Shown here: piece by piece, positions 41,669 through 52,321 of the stretch
Layout of the letters: each line of letters opens with the position of its first letter
How positions within the stretch are numbered: position 1 is the first letter of the stretch
Origin: Phytophthora colocasiae
Lineage: Eukaryota > Oomycota > Peronosporomycetes > Peronosporales > Peronosporaceae
NCBI GenBank assembly: GCA_018806915.1
Contig: JAGKQI010000048.1
Span: 186,001 to 250,000, forward strand
Direction of reading: 5' to 3'
Length of the DNA: 64,000 nucleotides
Position numbers and translations under genes: made by a program
Notes under the pieces: model-generated
Told to the model about the DNA's origin: nothing
Databases searched by the model: none
Seen by the model: the letters and a program-made list of their open reading frames with translations, nothing else

Positions 41669-42501
41669 CAGGCCTTGTCCAATTCAGTATTACACGGAAT
41701 TGGCTGTAGTTGCTGCAGTAGTAATAATCTCAATACAACACGCTGCAATAATAAAAGCGGCCGCAATAACTGCAATATGAATTAATGCTCCTGCTCGCTA
41801 CCAACTGATGCCAATGTCGTTACATCCCACATATTCCTGTTCGCACGAAGAAACATGACGAGTTCAAAATTCACTGGGAGCATACAAGTGCGTTGGGGGG
41901 GTGAGCACAAGCTTGCACTGTGAAAAAAAACGCTCACATGCATTCGAAGTCGGCGGCAGTTCCTTCAACAGTAGACTGTAGACTACAGTCTGTAGTTGGC
42001 ACGACTGGGACGCTTGTTTGGCCCAGCAAGAAGAATCTGCGTCGCGTAGTCATCTTGGCGTTTCTTGCGCTTGTCTCCACACTTCGCCACCTCGAATGCC
42101 TTCACCGCATCTGCCTCAGCCTTTGAAAGCGTGCCACCGTTGATCACTTTGACGGCTGCCGCTTCAAATATAGGAGAGTGGACTATACTAGCGTTCGCGT
42201 TAAGCTGGGCACGCATCGTGGGGTACTCGCTAATAACCGAGTCAAAAAGCAGGCGGACATCCGCCAAATCGATATCGTCGCACTGCAGCTTCTTAGTGAT
42301 GCTCTGGAACTTCTTCATGTGCTCCAGCAACGTCCATCAGTTCAATTGTGTCTTGCCATTGCTATGCAAGCACTTATGTTATATTGTATTGCAATTTTCG
42401 AGAAATATCATATTTTATTTTTTGTGAATATCCCAGTAATCCGTTTTTTTATTTTTAGAAACTGATTTTATCGATACTGAAATTTTTTATTCAGACCCCT
42501 G
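41669..42501. mobile_element. non-autonomous hAT-type element, copy 2, between genes C and D
   Basis: 833 bp, with the same ends as copy 1, flanked by the 8 bp duplication CCTTGAAC (41661-41668 and 42502-42509). By eye it differs from copy 1 only by one T in a T-run near 42450. The same hAT transposase fragment lies on the minus strand at 41983-42330. Two near-identical copies 6 kb apart point to recent mobility, presumably driven by an enzyme from elsewhere. Confidence 0.92.
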
Positions 42502-42787
42502 CCTTGAACCGTTTGGCACTGTCCTCTTCGGGGCAGTGACGTCGCCCGCGTTGAAGAGGAACTGGCCAAGTGGCTGCTCTCATTCCTCCCCCATCCGGTG
42601 TATAAACGCATGCAGGATGCGATTACTGTTCCACTTCAAGATCATTAAAAGCGTGACGCTCGCCGACCGAGTTGGTTCCATTGGAGCATCGCAGTCCGAG
42701 CAGATCCTAAGCGGCTTGACCTCCTGCTGCACAGCATTGGCGAGGAAAATTATAACCAGCATCAGTCTTGTCCAAGTGTAGCGTTCT

Positions 42788-42803
42788 GTCATTCCTCAAT
42801 CTC
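42788..42803 (+). promoter_or_regulatory. oomycete initiator/FPR core promoter of BT1 gene D
   Basis: GTCATTCCTCAATCTC is a close match to TCATTYYNCAWTTT. It lies 28 bp before the ATG at 42832. Confidence 0.65.
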
Positions 42804-42831
42804 CTCCCAGCCTCGCCCTTTGAGAAATACT

Positions 42832-44559
42832 ATGCCGTCTGCACCTACTGGAAAAGGAACTGGCCCTGCGAACGCTGACATCGACCCCCTCCGCTTGTCC
42901 CTCGTAAGCGGGGTTTCCCAAGCCAAAGATGTGGAAGAGGGCTACGTCGGTATGAAAACTCCACAACCAGTTGGTGCCCCTCCTCCAGGTGGACCCGATG
43001 GAGCTCTTCGCGAAGGTGGTATGCCTGTATTGACAAGCAAAGACAATCTCGGTCTTCTGTTCCAATACGCTGCCGTCGGGGTCGTCTATGGAATGCTACC
43101 AGCGACTATCTACCCGTTCATGCAAGAGTATCTCAACTGTTCCGGGTCTCAAGTGACGGCCGCTGACCAACTGGTTGTGATGCCGTGGAGCTTCAAAGTC
43201 TTCTACGGGATCCTGTCCGACTGCCGTCCGATCTTCGGCTACCGTCGTCGGCCGTACATGCTCATTGGGTGGACGATCTGCATCATTATGCTTCTCGTCA
43301 TGGCAGCTATGCCTATCGGTAGACCGTACTACACGGTATCTTCCGATCGCGACATCGACGTAGCAGACTACACACCTGAAATCGAGGCACGTATCAATTA
43401 CGATGCTCCGTCGGAAGGTGCCAAGTACGTGATCCTTATGTTCTTTGCGGCGTTCGGCTACGTCATGTCGGACGTGTGCGCGGATAGTATCACGTGTGAA
43501 TTAGCCCAACGGGAGCCTCTGGAGAAACGAGGCAAAACTCAGTCGTGCATCTACACGGTCCGTACATTTGTGGTCATTCTCGGAGAGATCATCGTTGGCT
43601 TCTGCTTTAACGGTGAAGAATACGGTGGTGACTTCGACTTCTCCCTCAGTTTCCCGCAACTGATGATCATTATGGTCGTGTTGACTGTGCCGGTTCTCCC
43701 CATGACTTGGTTCTTCATCAAGGAGGAGAAGCAAGAGGCGGCGAATTTCAGGGAGTATCTTAACAGCTTCTGGGATCTCCTTTGTAGTCGAGCGGTGTAC
43801 CAAGTCATCGCGTACATCTTCTTCTCCGGTATCTTCGCGAACGTCACGTACACTGCTAGCTCCCCAGTGCAGTCGTACATGGTCGGTGTTACTCCGATCA
43901 ATAGTACATTGAGTGACATCCTTAGTAACCTTCTGTTCGCGGCTGGTATCATGATCACGTCCAAGTGGGGACTCCACTGGAACTGGCGCTTCATGATCGT
44001 ACTAACGGGTGTCATAGTCATGATCGTGGACTGTGCGTGCTCATTGATCACTGTATGGGATGTCTTCCGCAGCCAGTGGTTCTGGTTAGGACCACCAATT
44101 GCTGTTGAGCTCCCGTACGGTATCGGATGGATCATTTCCACGTTCGTGACGGTGGAGTTAGCTGGACTCGGCAATGAAGGTGCAGTGTACGGCTTAATTA
44201 CGACGGTGAGCAACATCGCTTCACCGTTCGCTACGACCTTGACGCTTCTGATCGATGGACCGTTCAATATAACGAATGTCCGGGTGCAGACCGACGATCA
44301 TTCCATCCGCTCCGATATCACCTACACGATCGTCATCATGTACGCGATGACGATTTTCTCTTGGGTTTTCCTGTTTTTACTACCGAAGCAGAAGGCGGAG
44401 ACGCAGGAGTTGGTCCGTAAGGGAGGCCACAGTAAGCTTCTGGGTGGAATCACGGTGTTCTACCTCATGTTCTCTCTTGTGTGGTCCATCCTAACCAACA
44501 TCTTGGCTATCTTCGATAATACCTCGTGTTTGATCATCGCTGGTGGAACTGGGTGTTAA
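42832..44559 (+). CDS. BT1-family transporter, gene D
   Basis: An intact 575-residue protein. The ATG at 42832 (MPSAPTGKGTGPANADIDPL) follows a strong initiator by about 30 bp. The hydrophilic N-terminal tail of about 85 residues is followed by some twelve hydrophobic segments. BT1 motifs are complete: MPWSFKVFYGILSDCRPIFG, the YRRRPYMLIGW motif, DVCADSITCELAQREPLEKR, SKWGLHWNWRF and the shared ending IIAGGTGC. It is the only plus-strand member of the 23-54 kb cluster without a lesion. The substrate is unknown; folate or pterin uptake is the family precedent. Its 3' flank resembles that of gene C, so C and D are probably a recent tandem pair separated by the hAT-type insertion. Confidence 0.92.
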   Translation: MPSAPTGKGTGPANADIDPLRLSLVSGVSQAKDVEEGYVGMKTPQPVGAPPPGGPDGALREGGMPVLTSKDNLGLLFQYAAVGVVYGMLPATIYPFMQEYLNCSGSQVTAADQLVVMPWSFKVFYGILSDCRPIFGYRRRPYMLIGWTICIIMLLVMAAMPIGRPYYTVSSDRDIDVADYTPEIEARINYDAPSEGAKYVILMFFAAFGYVMSDVCADSITCELAQREPLEKRGKTQSCIYTVRTFVVILGEIIVGFCFNGEEYGGDFDFSLSFPQLMIIMVVLTVPVLPMTWFFIKEEKQEAANFREYLNSFWDLLCSRAVYQVIAYIFFSGIFANVTYTASSPVQSYMVGVTPINSTLSDILSNLLFAAGIMITSKWGLHWNWRFMIVLTGVIVMIVDCACSLITVWDVFRSQWFWLGPPIAVELPYGIGWIISTFVTVELAGLGNEGAVYGLITTVSNIASPFATTLTLLIDGPFNITNVRVQTDDHSIRSDITYTIVIMYAMTIFSWVFLFLLPKQKAETQELVRKGGHSKLLGGITVFYLMFSLVWSILTNILAIFDNTSCLIIAGGTGC

Positions 44560-44863
44560 GTATGGCTGGTCGACGTATTCGTGTGAATGAAAAGTGCTGA
44601 TAAATGTTCAACTCGCTAGTCGTTCAAAGGTTTTGAGTCGTTCCATTTTGAAGCGGACGTTTAACAATAACCCTAAAATGATACTGTTCCTCGTTGATTA
44701 TTGGTCAATACTGATTTTTGCAGTGGTCACATATGATTGGCTAATAGTGTTGCTTTAGGGAAAAAGGTTTTCCGCCGGCAGCATTCTACTTTAGCGCGCC
44801 GTTCCCCAACGTACAGACTCTGTAGTACAGAGTTCCATCGACATCTGCAAATTCCACACAGTG

Positions 44864-46609
44864 ATGGTCAAAGTCTCCCTTGTGTTGCTCGTTCCCTACG
44901 CATATGTCGACGGTGAAGCAGAGAAAAACGAAGCTGTCAGCAACTTTATCAATCTCTTCAAAGCTTCTGCACATATGTTGCAGGACGAGCAAGAACTTAG
45001 CGTCCACGTCATACTACAACCAAACCTGCAGTGGTTCCAAAACCACGATGTTTTCAATTTGAACAAGAAAACCAAAGGCGTATGGGTTAATCTTGCTATG
45101 GTGAAACAAGTTCAACCAGCTTCGGACGATATTAACTTTGGTTACGAGGTCCTCCAGGTTTATCCGGCTGGCAAAGGGGTAGTAGTGAGCGGTCAGAAAC
45201 TACGGAAGAAGACTTACCTGGGCTGGAAAAAGCCGCCCAAAAGTTACAAGTTCACGCAGGAGCGTAATCTTTACAAAATATTGAACGATGGCGGACTGAG
45301 TGAACCATGGGCGAGATGTATCGAACGAGAATCAAACGGTATTGATTATCGATATACCTGGAAAGTACTGGAAGTGTTTTCTGCTGGGGAGAATCAATTT
45401 GTCGGGGCGAATAAAATTAAACTGGGTTGTGCACGAGTTTTGGGAGATGAAAAACTCGAAATCAAATGGGTTAGCAGACCGAAGAAGTTTGTGTTTTATT
45501 CTACACAAATAGTCGACGGCAAGAAGACGAAAACCGTCGAGAAAATCAACCAAGAAGAGAAAGAAAAGTGGGAAACGCCTCTGGCAGGACTAGTGACCGT
45601 GTTGCCACTGCTGCGATGGCACAAACGCGGGGACACTGTGCAGTATGGGTTCTTTCGCAATACGCTACTGCATCATGATACGACAACTACAAAGTTGAAA
45701 AAGCTGCGTGACGCAGGAAACATTGTCTACGCCCACATTTTCGATCCGGACGTCGTGTCGCTTCATGTGAAGGTAGCGGCGGAAACAAAGTTTCTCTTCT
45801 CTGTATACGCCGATGAGATTATCGCTCAAAAGAACGACGAGAACGAATTGCCTGTCATCTTATCCTCCTCGTACTGTTTCAAAACGAGCGATGAAAATGC
45901 TGTCATCAATAAGCTTTTCAAACTCAACAGCAAATTCAACGAGGAGCTTCATACCCGACTGCCTGGCGCTGGGTACTTTAGTGAGTGTAACACGCTGCTC
46001 CGGTATATTGACGAAGAGTACTGGAAGAAGCTCAAGTTTGGTCGCGACCGCAATGAGATTATGCCCATTGTGAAACATCTTTTGCGTGAGGGAAAGCAAA
46101 TGAAATACATTGAGGGAGCCATGCAGACGAGTGTTCCTGCACGAATGAAAAAGTGGCAAAATTCAAACCAAAACTATGGGGACCAAGGCAATCAAAATTA
46201 CAATTGTGACTTTTTTCTCTACTTGGAAAATTGTTCTCAAGTGCTTCTGAAACCTTTTAACTGGGGACGCCGAGTCAATTCCCCGATTTCGTCTTGTACC
46301 GAGAACTACGATAAACATCTCAAAAAGCACCTGAGCGCGTTGTGGAAATTTTACAGTCCAACACGTCGATATCAAGAAGCTCAAGTGAAATACGAATCTT
46401 TCCAAGCATTCATTGACCATGGATATGACGAAGAGTTAGAAACAAACGTTGAAGAACTGAACAATATTCTTCAACGCCTTAGAAAATACTCACTTACCGG
46501 CAAGTACGGTTGGGAAAAAGTAAGTGAGGCAGCAGAGCGTTGCGGTGAAGTGTACAAAGAGCACATCGCCTCGTGGAACGCAAATGCGGATACTGACACT
46601 GTAATTTAG
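44864..46609 (+). CDS. unrecognised 581-residue protein with an internal duplication
   Basis: A single open frame from the ATG at 44864. I do not recognise the family. No signal peptide is convincing; the start MVKVSLVLLVPYAYVDG is only mildly hydrophobic. Two similar segments occur in tandem: residues 94-130 (YEVLQVYPAGKGVVVSG, WKKPPKSYKF) and 163-211 (YTWKVLEVFSAGENQFVGAN, WVSRPKKFVF). The rest is rich in Lys, Asn, Tyr and Trp, with an Asn/Gln-rich patch near 445-460 and a helical C-terminus. The sequence looks more A+T-rich than the BT1 genes on both sides, and it sits at the point where their orientation flips. It could be a lineage-specific gene, a transferred gene or part of an unrecognised mobile element. 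No terminal repeats were found around it. Confidence 0.65.
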   Translation: MVKVSLVLLVPYAYVDGEAEKNEAVSNFINLFKASAHMLQDEQELSVHVILQPNLQWFQNHDVFNLNKKTKGVWVNLAMVKQVQPASDDINFGYEVLQVYPAGKGVVVSGQKLRKKTYLGWKKPPKSYKFTQERNLYKILNDGGLSEPWARCIERESNGIDYRYTWKVLEVFSAGENQFVGANKIKLGCARVLGDEKLEIKWVSRPKKFVFYSTQIVDGKKTKTVEKINQEEKEKWETPLAGLVTVLPLLRWHKRGDTVQYGFFRNTLLHHDTTTTKLKKLRDAGNIVYAHIFDPDVVSLHVKVAAETKFLFSVYADEIIAQKNDENELPVILSSSYCFKTSDENAVINKLFKLNSKFNEELHTRLPGAGYFSECNTLLRYIDEEYWKKLKFGRDRNEIMPIVKHLLREGKQMKYIEGAMQTSVPARMKKWQNSNQNYGDQGNQNYNCDFFLYLENCSQVLLKPFNWGRRVNSPISSCTENYDKHLKKHLSALWKFYSPTRRYQEAQVKYESFQAFIDHGYDEELETNVEELNNILQRLRKYSLTGKYGWEKVSEAAERCGEVYKEHIASWNANADTDTVI

Positions 46610-46920
46610 AATCGAGCTACGGGTCAGTCCGCTTAGATTGCTTGAGGAAGACACACCCTACTAACTACAAATTGCTGTTCGAGCAAGAGCAGAGGCAACC
46701 GATATCCTAACAACGCTGATAGATTTCGCTACAGAACGTCTTCGACTTCAATTTGCGGTCCTAGTAAAGTGGATCTACGCGGTGAAACCCAATGATCATC
46801 CGGTTGGCAATGCGTTGTAGCTTTACTCTGCAAGAAAACATTCCATTCCAAAGTAAGCACTGTGAAATGAAAGTCTATCTGAGATCTTGCGTGAACAGGA
46901 ACATAACAACTTTTGTGCTA
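46610..46920. other. short intergenic region between convergent genes E and F
   Basis: No feature recognised. Gene E ends at 46609 and the altered end of gene F at 46921. The segment must hold both 3' untranslated regions. Confidence 0.4.
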
Positions 46921-48717
46921 TCAAATCGCTGACAGAAAGCGTAGACGTTTCATTGAGCTCAACTTACTACTTCTTCGAAGTAAGTGAATGCTCTTGCTCC
47001 TAACATCCAGTGCCACCTGCGATGACAAGACACGCAGTGCTTGGGAAAATGGCCATGATGTTGGTGCGAAACCAAGGTACAAGACTGTGAGACCACCGAT
47101 GATTTTGCTCTTGCCTCCTTTGCGTAGAAGTCGCTGTGTGTCTTCCTTCTGTTTGGGCAATAGGAACAGGAAGACCCACGCGAATGCCGTCATGACGTAG
47201 CAGATGATAATGGTGTACGTGAGGTCCCTACGGATGGAATAGTCATCCTCCTGCACACGCGTGTTGGTGATGTTGAACGGGGCGTCGATCACCAGAGTCA
47301 AAGCTGAAGCGAAAGGGGCAGCCACGTTCGTCACAGTCGTTAGTAAACCGTACACAGCAGCTTCATTACCCAGTCCAGCGAGCTCCACAGTCACAAAGGA
47401 GGAAATGATCCAGCCAACGCCGGCCGGGAGCTGTACGGCAATAGGAGGACCCAACCAGAACCACTGGTTACGGAATACGTCCCATACTACGATCATAGTC
47501 ACAGCACAGTCCACAACGATCACCACAGCGCCAGTGACCATGATCATCCAACGCCAATTCCAGTGTAACCCCCATTTCGACGTCACCATGATACCCACAG
47601 CGAAGAGAAGGTTACTGAGGATATCACTCAGTGTACTGTTAATGGGGGTGACCCCTACCATGTAGTCTTGAACAGGGGAGCTGCCGGTGTAGCTGATATC
47701 CGCGAAGATATTGGAGAAGAAGTTGTACGCGATCACTTGGTACACTGCACGGGTACACAGCAAGTTCCAGAAGCTGTTGATGTACTCTTTGGAATTGGCA
47801 GGCTCCTTTTTCTCTTCTTTAATGAAGAACCATGTCATAGGGAACACTGGAAGTGTGAGAACTGTGACGATGATCATCAACTGGGGGAAACTTAGAGAGA
47901 AGTTGAAGTCACCTCCATAGTCCTTGCCGTTGAAGAAGAACCCAGTCAGAAATTCACCGACAATCACCATTGCAGTACGGACAGTGTAGATACACGACTG
48001 GGTCTTACCACGCTTTTCCAGTGGCTCACGTTGCGCTAATTCAACAGTGATACTGTCAGCGCACACGTCTGATAACACGTAGCCGACGGCAGCGAAGAAC
48101 ATCAACATAACGTACTTAGCACCTTCCGATGGGGCGTTGTAGTTGATACGTGCTTGAATCTCTGGTGTGTATTGAGAGACGTCGACATCGCGGTCTGCTG
48201 AATCGGTGAAGTAAGGTTTCCCGATAGGCAGAATGCACATGACCAGCAACATGATGATGCAGATCCCCCATCCGATAAGCATGTACGGTCGACGACGGTA
48301 GCCGCAGATCGGGCGACAATCGGATAAAATGCCGTAGAAAACCTTGAAACTCCACGGTAGCACCACCAATTGACTAGCGGCGGTGACTTGAGAACCGGAA
48401 CAGTTGAGGTATTCTTGCATGAATGGGTAGATAGTTTCAGGTAGGAGACCGTAGACCAGACCGACTGCCGCGTACTCGAAGAGCAGACCAAGGTTCTCCT
48501 TACTGGTGAGTATAGGCATCCCTCCTTCACGGATAGCGCCATCTTCTCTTCCAGTAGGGAACGCACCGATTGGGACGTCTTCGGGGGTTTTCACACCGAT
48601 GTAGCCCCCGTCCTCCAGATCTTTGGGCTGTGAAGCTCCACTGACAAAAGAAAGTCGTTTAGGGATATCGAGGTCTTGGTTGTTCACGGCACCACCACCG
48701 GTGAACGTTGTCGGCAT
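46921..48717 (-). pseudogene. BT1-family transporter, gene F, with altered C-terminus
   Basis: The start at 48717 (MPTTFTGGGAVNNQDLDIPK) is placed about 45 bp after a good initiator. The protein is a normal BT1 member through SKIIGGLTVLYLGFA, with LPWSFKVFYGILSDCRPICG, the YRRRPYMLIGW motif and DVCADSITVELAQREPLEKR. Near 47075 a deletion of about 19 bp removes the segment corresponding to LIWSIMT and shifts the frame. The last 40 or so residues (PTSWPFSQALRVLSSQVALD...) are therefore unrelated, and the shared GGTGC end is lost into another frame. Eleven of about twelve membrane segments remain, so some function cannot be excluded. Confidence 0.82.
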
Positions 48718-48761
48718 GGTGGGTGAGGTGAAGCTTGAAGACGTGGTGTGGGGTTTGAGGC

Positions 48762-48775
48762 AAATTGAAAACTGA
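48762..48775 (-). promoter_or_regulatory. oomycete initiator/FPR core promoter of BT1 gene F
   Basis: On the minus strand TCAGTTTTCAATTT matches TCATTYYNCAWTTT at all but one position. It lies about 45 bp before the ATG. Confidence 0.65.
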
Positions 48776-49306
48776 GAAGAAGACCTAGAGAGGGACGGGA
48801 AGGAGGACCCCCAGAAAGGATACCTAAGAGGATGCAAACTACATCAGGGAGGTGGATTGGCATTCGTCTCCATTCAGAATGTCCCTGCTCAGATCTAATG
48901 GATTACCATGCTTCAAAGTGATCCTCAAAAGATAACTTGTAGACGAATCTGCGCCAAAAACCGTTCAATGTCTGGAGTTCTAAACGCATGAAGGAAGCCT
49001 CGACTAACCATACAATCAACAATCAATTCGACTAGACCAGGCTTCGGGCTGGTACATGTAGACCCTGACGTCTAAGAGTACACGCACACTGACAGTGAAA
49101 AACTTACGCTCCTTTTGATCCTGGCTGATCTCAAAGCTGTTGTTGTGCTTGCACATCAAGTTTCATTGAGGATCAACGTGGCGAGAAGCATCCTACACGT
49201 TGAGCGAGTGTTACGTGTTCACGTTACCACTAGAAAAAAGTATACTACCAACATTGAACGAGTTTGCATTAAGTGGTGAGCGAATTTCCTCACAGTGGAC
49301 TAAACT
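48776..49306. other. intergenic region between BT1 genes F and G
   Basis: About 530 bp with no recognised gene or repeat. It holds the upstream region of F and the 3' region of G. Confidence 0.4.
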
Positions 49307-50977
49307 CTAGCACCCGGTTCCGCCAGCGATCATCAAACACGACGTGCTGTCGAACATGGCCATAATGTTGGTCATAATGGACCAAATGAGCGAGAAGCTC
49401 AAATAACACACAGTCAGTCCACCCATGAGTTTGCTGTGTCCACCCTTGCGCACAAGCTCCTGCGTCTCCGCCTTCTGAGGAGGCAGCCACACAAGGAAAA
49501 CCCACGAGAAGATGGTCATGGCGTACATGATGATGATGGTGTACGTGATGTCGGATCGGACGGCGTGGTCGTCCGCCTGCACGCGCTCGTTGGTGACATT
49601 GAACGGACCATCAATCGCGAGGGTCAGTGACGTCGCGAACGGCTGAGCCACGTTAGAAACAGTCGTAACGAGGCCGTACACGGCCGCTTCGTTGCCGATT
49701 TGAGCCAATTCTACCACACAGAACGACGAGATGATCCACCCCACGCCAACTGGAAGCTGAACGGCAATAGGAGGACCCAACCAGAACCACTGGCTCCGGA
49801 ATACGTCCCAGACACACAGGAGGGAGACTGTACAGTCCACGACAACCACCACAGCTCCAGTCGCGATGGTCATCCAGCGCCAGTTCCAATGCAACCCCCA
49901 CTTGGACGTGATCATGATACCAGAAGCGAACAGTAAGTTACCGAGGATGTCACTCAATGTGCTGTTAATCGGGGTAACACCGACCATCTTGGATGCCACA
50001 GGAGAGCTTCCAGTGTACGTAATACTGGCGAAAATACCCGAGAAGAAAATGTACGCGATGATCTGGTACATGGCGCGTGAGCAGAGCAAATTCCAGAAAT
50101 TGGTAATGTACTCCCGGAAGTTGGCAGGTTCTGCCTTTTCCTCTTTGATGAAGAACCACGTCATAGGAAACACAGGAGCTGTGAGTACTGTCACAATGAT
50201 CATCAGTTGCGGGAAACTCAATGAGAAGTCGAAGTCACCACCATAGTCCTTGCCGTTGAAGAAGAACCCCACTAGAATCTCTCCAAAAATCACCATTGCC
50301 GTACGCACCGTGTAGATACAGGACTGGGTCTTTCCACGCTTGTCGATCGGCTCGCGTTGAGCCAATTCACATGTGATACTGTCGGCCCCAACGTCCGATA
50401 ACACGTATCCGACCGCACACAACAGCATGATAATAACGTACTTAGCACCTTCATTCGGAGCGTCGTAGTTGATACGGGCCTCGATCTCCGGTGTGTAGTC
50501 CGCGATATCAACGTCCCGGTCGGAAGCTACAGTGAAGTACGGTTTACCGATCGGCATGATGCACATAACCAACAACATGATAAAGCACAGGCCCCAACCG
50601 ATGAGCATGTAAGGACGACGCCGATAGCCGAAAATCGGCCGACAGTCAGACAGAATGCCGCAGAAAACCTTGAAACTCCACGGTAGAACGACGAGTTGCT
50701 GGGCGGCAGTCACCTGCGCTCCGGAACAGTTGAGGTAGTTTTGCATGAACGGGTAGATCGTTGCAGGGAGGAGGCCGTACACGAGACCGACGACAACGTA
50801 CTGGAAGAGAAGACCAATATTGTCCTTACTGGTGAGTACAGGCATGCCACCTTCACGTAGAGCACCACCTTCGGGGGTCTTGTTACCGGCATATCCTCCG
50901 TCGACATCCTTGGTTTGTGACCCCAAGGACAACCGCTTGTGGATATCCACATCGGCCGTACTGATGCTGATAGTCAT
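49307..50977 (-). CDS. BT1-family transporter, gene G
   Basis: An intact 556-residue protein starting at the ATG at 50977 (MTISISTADVDIHKRLSLGS), about 20 bp after a strong initiator. An in-frame ATG at 51157 lies upstream of that initiator and is unlikely to be used. The N-terminal tail is shorter than in the other copies. All motifs are present: LPWSFKVFCGILSDCRPIFG, YRRRPYMLIGW, SKWGLHWNWRW, and the ending MIAGGTGC. It is the only undamaged minus-strand copy in the window. It is closest in sequence to H, as seen in segments such as NYLNCSG and TNERVQAD. Confidence 0.92.
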   Translation of the reverse strand: MTISISTADVDIHKRLSLGSQTKDVDGGYAGNKTPEGGALREGGMPVLTSKDNIGLLFQYVVVGLVYGLLPATIYPFMQNYLNCSGAQVTAAQQLVVLPWSFKVFCGILSDCRPIFGYRRRPYMLIGWGLCFIMLLVMCIMPIGKPYFTVASDRDVDIADYTPEIEARINYDAPNEGAKYVIIMLLCAVGYVLSDVGADSITCELAQREPIDKRGKTQSCIYTVRTAMVIFGEILVGFFFNGKDYGGDFDFSLSFPQLMIIVTVLTAPVFPMTWFFIKEEKAEPANFREYITNFWNLLCSRAMYQIIAYIFFSGIFASITYTGSSPVASKMVGVTPINSTLSDILGNLLFASGIMITSKWGLHWNWRWMTIATGAVVVVVDCTVSLLCVWDVFRSQWFWLGPPIAVQLPVGVGWIISSFCVVELAQIGNEAAVYGLVTTVSNVAQPFATSLTLAIDGPFNVTNERVQADDHAVRSDITYTIIIMYAMTIFSWVFLVWLPPQKAETQELVRKGGHSKLMGGLTVCYLSFSLIWSIMTNIMAMFDSTSCLMIAGGTGC

Positions 50978-50995
50978 CGTGTGCGTGCACCGACG

Positions 50996-51012
50996 AAATT
51001 TGAGGACTGAGC
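50996..51012 (-). promoter_or_regulatory. oomycete initiator/FPR core promoter of BT1 gene G
   Basis: On the minus strand GCTCAGTCCTCAAATTT matches the Inr+FPR consensus almost throughout, with one extra A. It ends about 18 bp before the ATG. Confidence 0.65.
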
Positions 51013-52148
51013 AGTGTAGACGGACGACGCCAAAACGAAAGAGCTGGAGCTGCCTCAAACAGCAGTGAATGGGGATTTCAACGCCTGCTTTGGCAAATTG
51101 CTCATGCCATCGGGTACAGTACATGTACGTCGAAGTTTGAGGGCAAACAACATGCATTTTCCGACATGAATTGCAGAATCGAACAGAAATCGGGTGCTTG
51201 TCGTGCTTCGAACTTGACGAACGCGACGAATGGACAGCGAACCAGAGGCACGTTGGGTTTCTTCTGGTTCATGCTGAGACCGTACCGGCGAGTTTCGCCA
51301 CGAGAGCAGGAGGACAGCTGCATGCTTGCCCATCAAAGACTCTACCGGTACTTGTACGGTTAGGAAACCCTGCACTGACTGATATTCGATCACAGCAAAC
51401 ACCCGCATGGCGTGCTTGACTGACCTTCCAGGTGGTCAACAGCCTTTGGTCACTACTACGCAGGGTTGTGAAAAAAACAATTTGACTTTCAAATTCAATT
51501 AAAACACACTAAATTATTGATTGAGCGAGGTCTCAATCACGTCCAAATAATCCTCCATTTCACTGTGGCGTTTAACTCGCGTTCTGGTGAAGTCACGAGC
51601 TACTTGAGTACTCTTAACGCATCAATAATGAGCAAGCAGTGGTCTTCTGGGCCTGTACGACGTAAACAACTTCGACGAGACAGCTCTGAGGTAGCGCTCG
51701 ACACTCCAGCAGTCTCCTCACTTTGCAAATTTCTGCAAGGCCCAAACATGCGACTATATTGGACGTGCGGTGTCTGTTTGATGCCATTACGAAGGAGTTC
51801 ACACCAACTGCGAAATACCTCAGCCCACAAGCCATCGTCGTTAAAGCACCACGCTTTGAAAGCGGTGTAGTTAAAGTTCTCGCAAAGCTATAGCGAGAGT
51901 CAAGGGGTTTGGGTTAAGGTTACGGTTAGGTGGTTTTCTACCAATCAGAGATCGATGATATGATTGAAAACAAAATTGCAATAAGCAAATTATTGATTGA
52001 CCCGAGTCTTGGGGCTCAATTAAATAACAATCTTATTTTTCACAACCCTGCTACTACGCGATCACAGCGGATGTTTCAAGCATTTTTGATGCTCGTTGTT
52101 CCTACACGTGATGAACTATAGATCGAGATGCATCCGGTACAGTATAAT
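51013..52148. other. 1.1 kb intergenic region between BT1 genes G and H
   Basis: No recognisable gene. Short frames at 51517-51870 (plus) and 51614-51835 (minus) overlap and match nothing I know. 51900-52120 is A+T-rich with a 63-codon frame (MVFYQSEIDDMIENKIAISK) of doubtful meaning. Confidence 0.35.
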
Positions 52149-52225
52149 GCGTTTTTCTCGGATTGATTGAGGTGGTGGTAATACATGATGTATTACCACC
52201 ACCTCAATCAATCCGAGAAAAACGC
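52149..52225. repeat. perfect 38 bp inverted repeat (hairpin) with one-base spacer
   Basis: The arms at 52149-52186 and 52188-52225 are exact reverse complements, beginning GCGTTTTTCTCGGATTGATT, with a single G between them. The 77 bp lies about 97 bp beyond the 3' end of gene H. It may be a tiny foldback element. I see no clear target duplication. Confidence 0.95.
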
Positions 52226-52321
52226 AGTACAAGAATGATAAGAAGGAGCAAAATGCCAATTCCCAACGTCCAATTGAGCCCGTTTGCGTTGAAGAAACTG
52301 ACAGACAACCTACGGCGCGCG

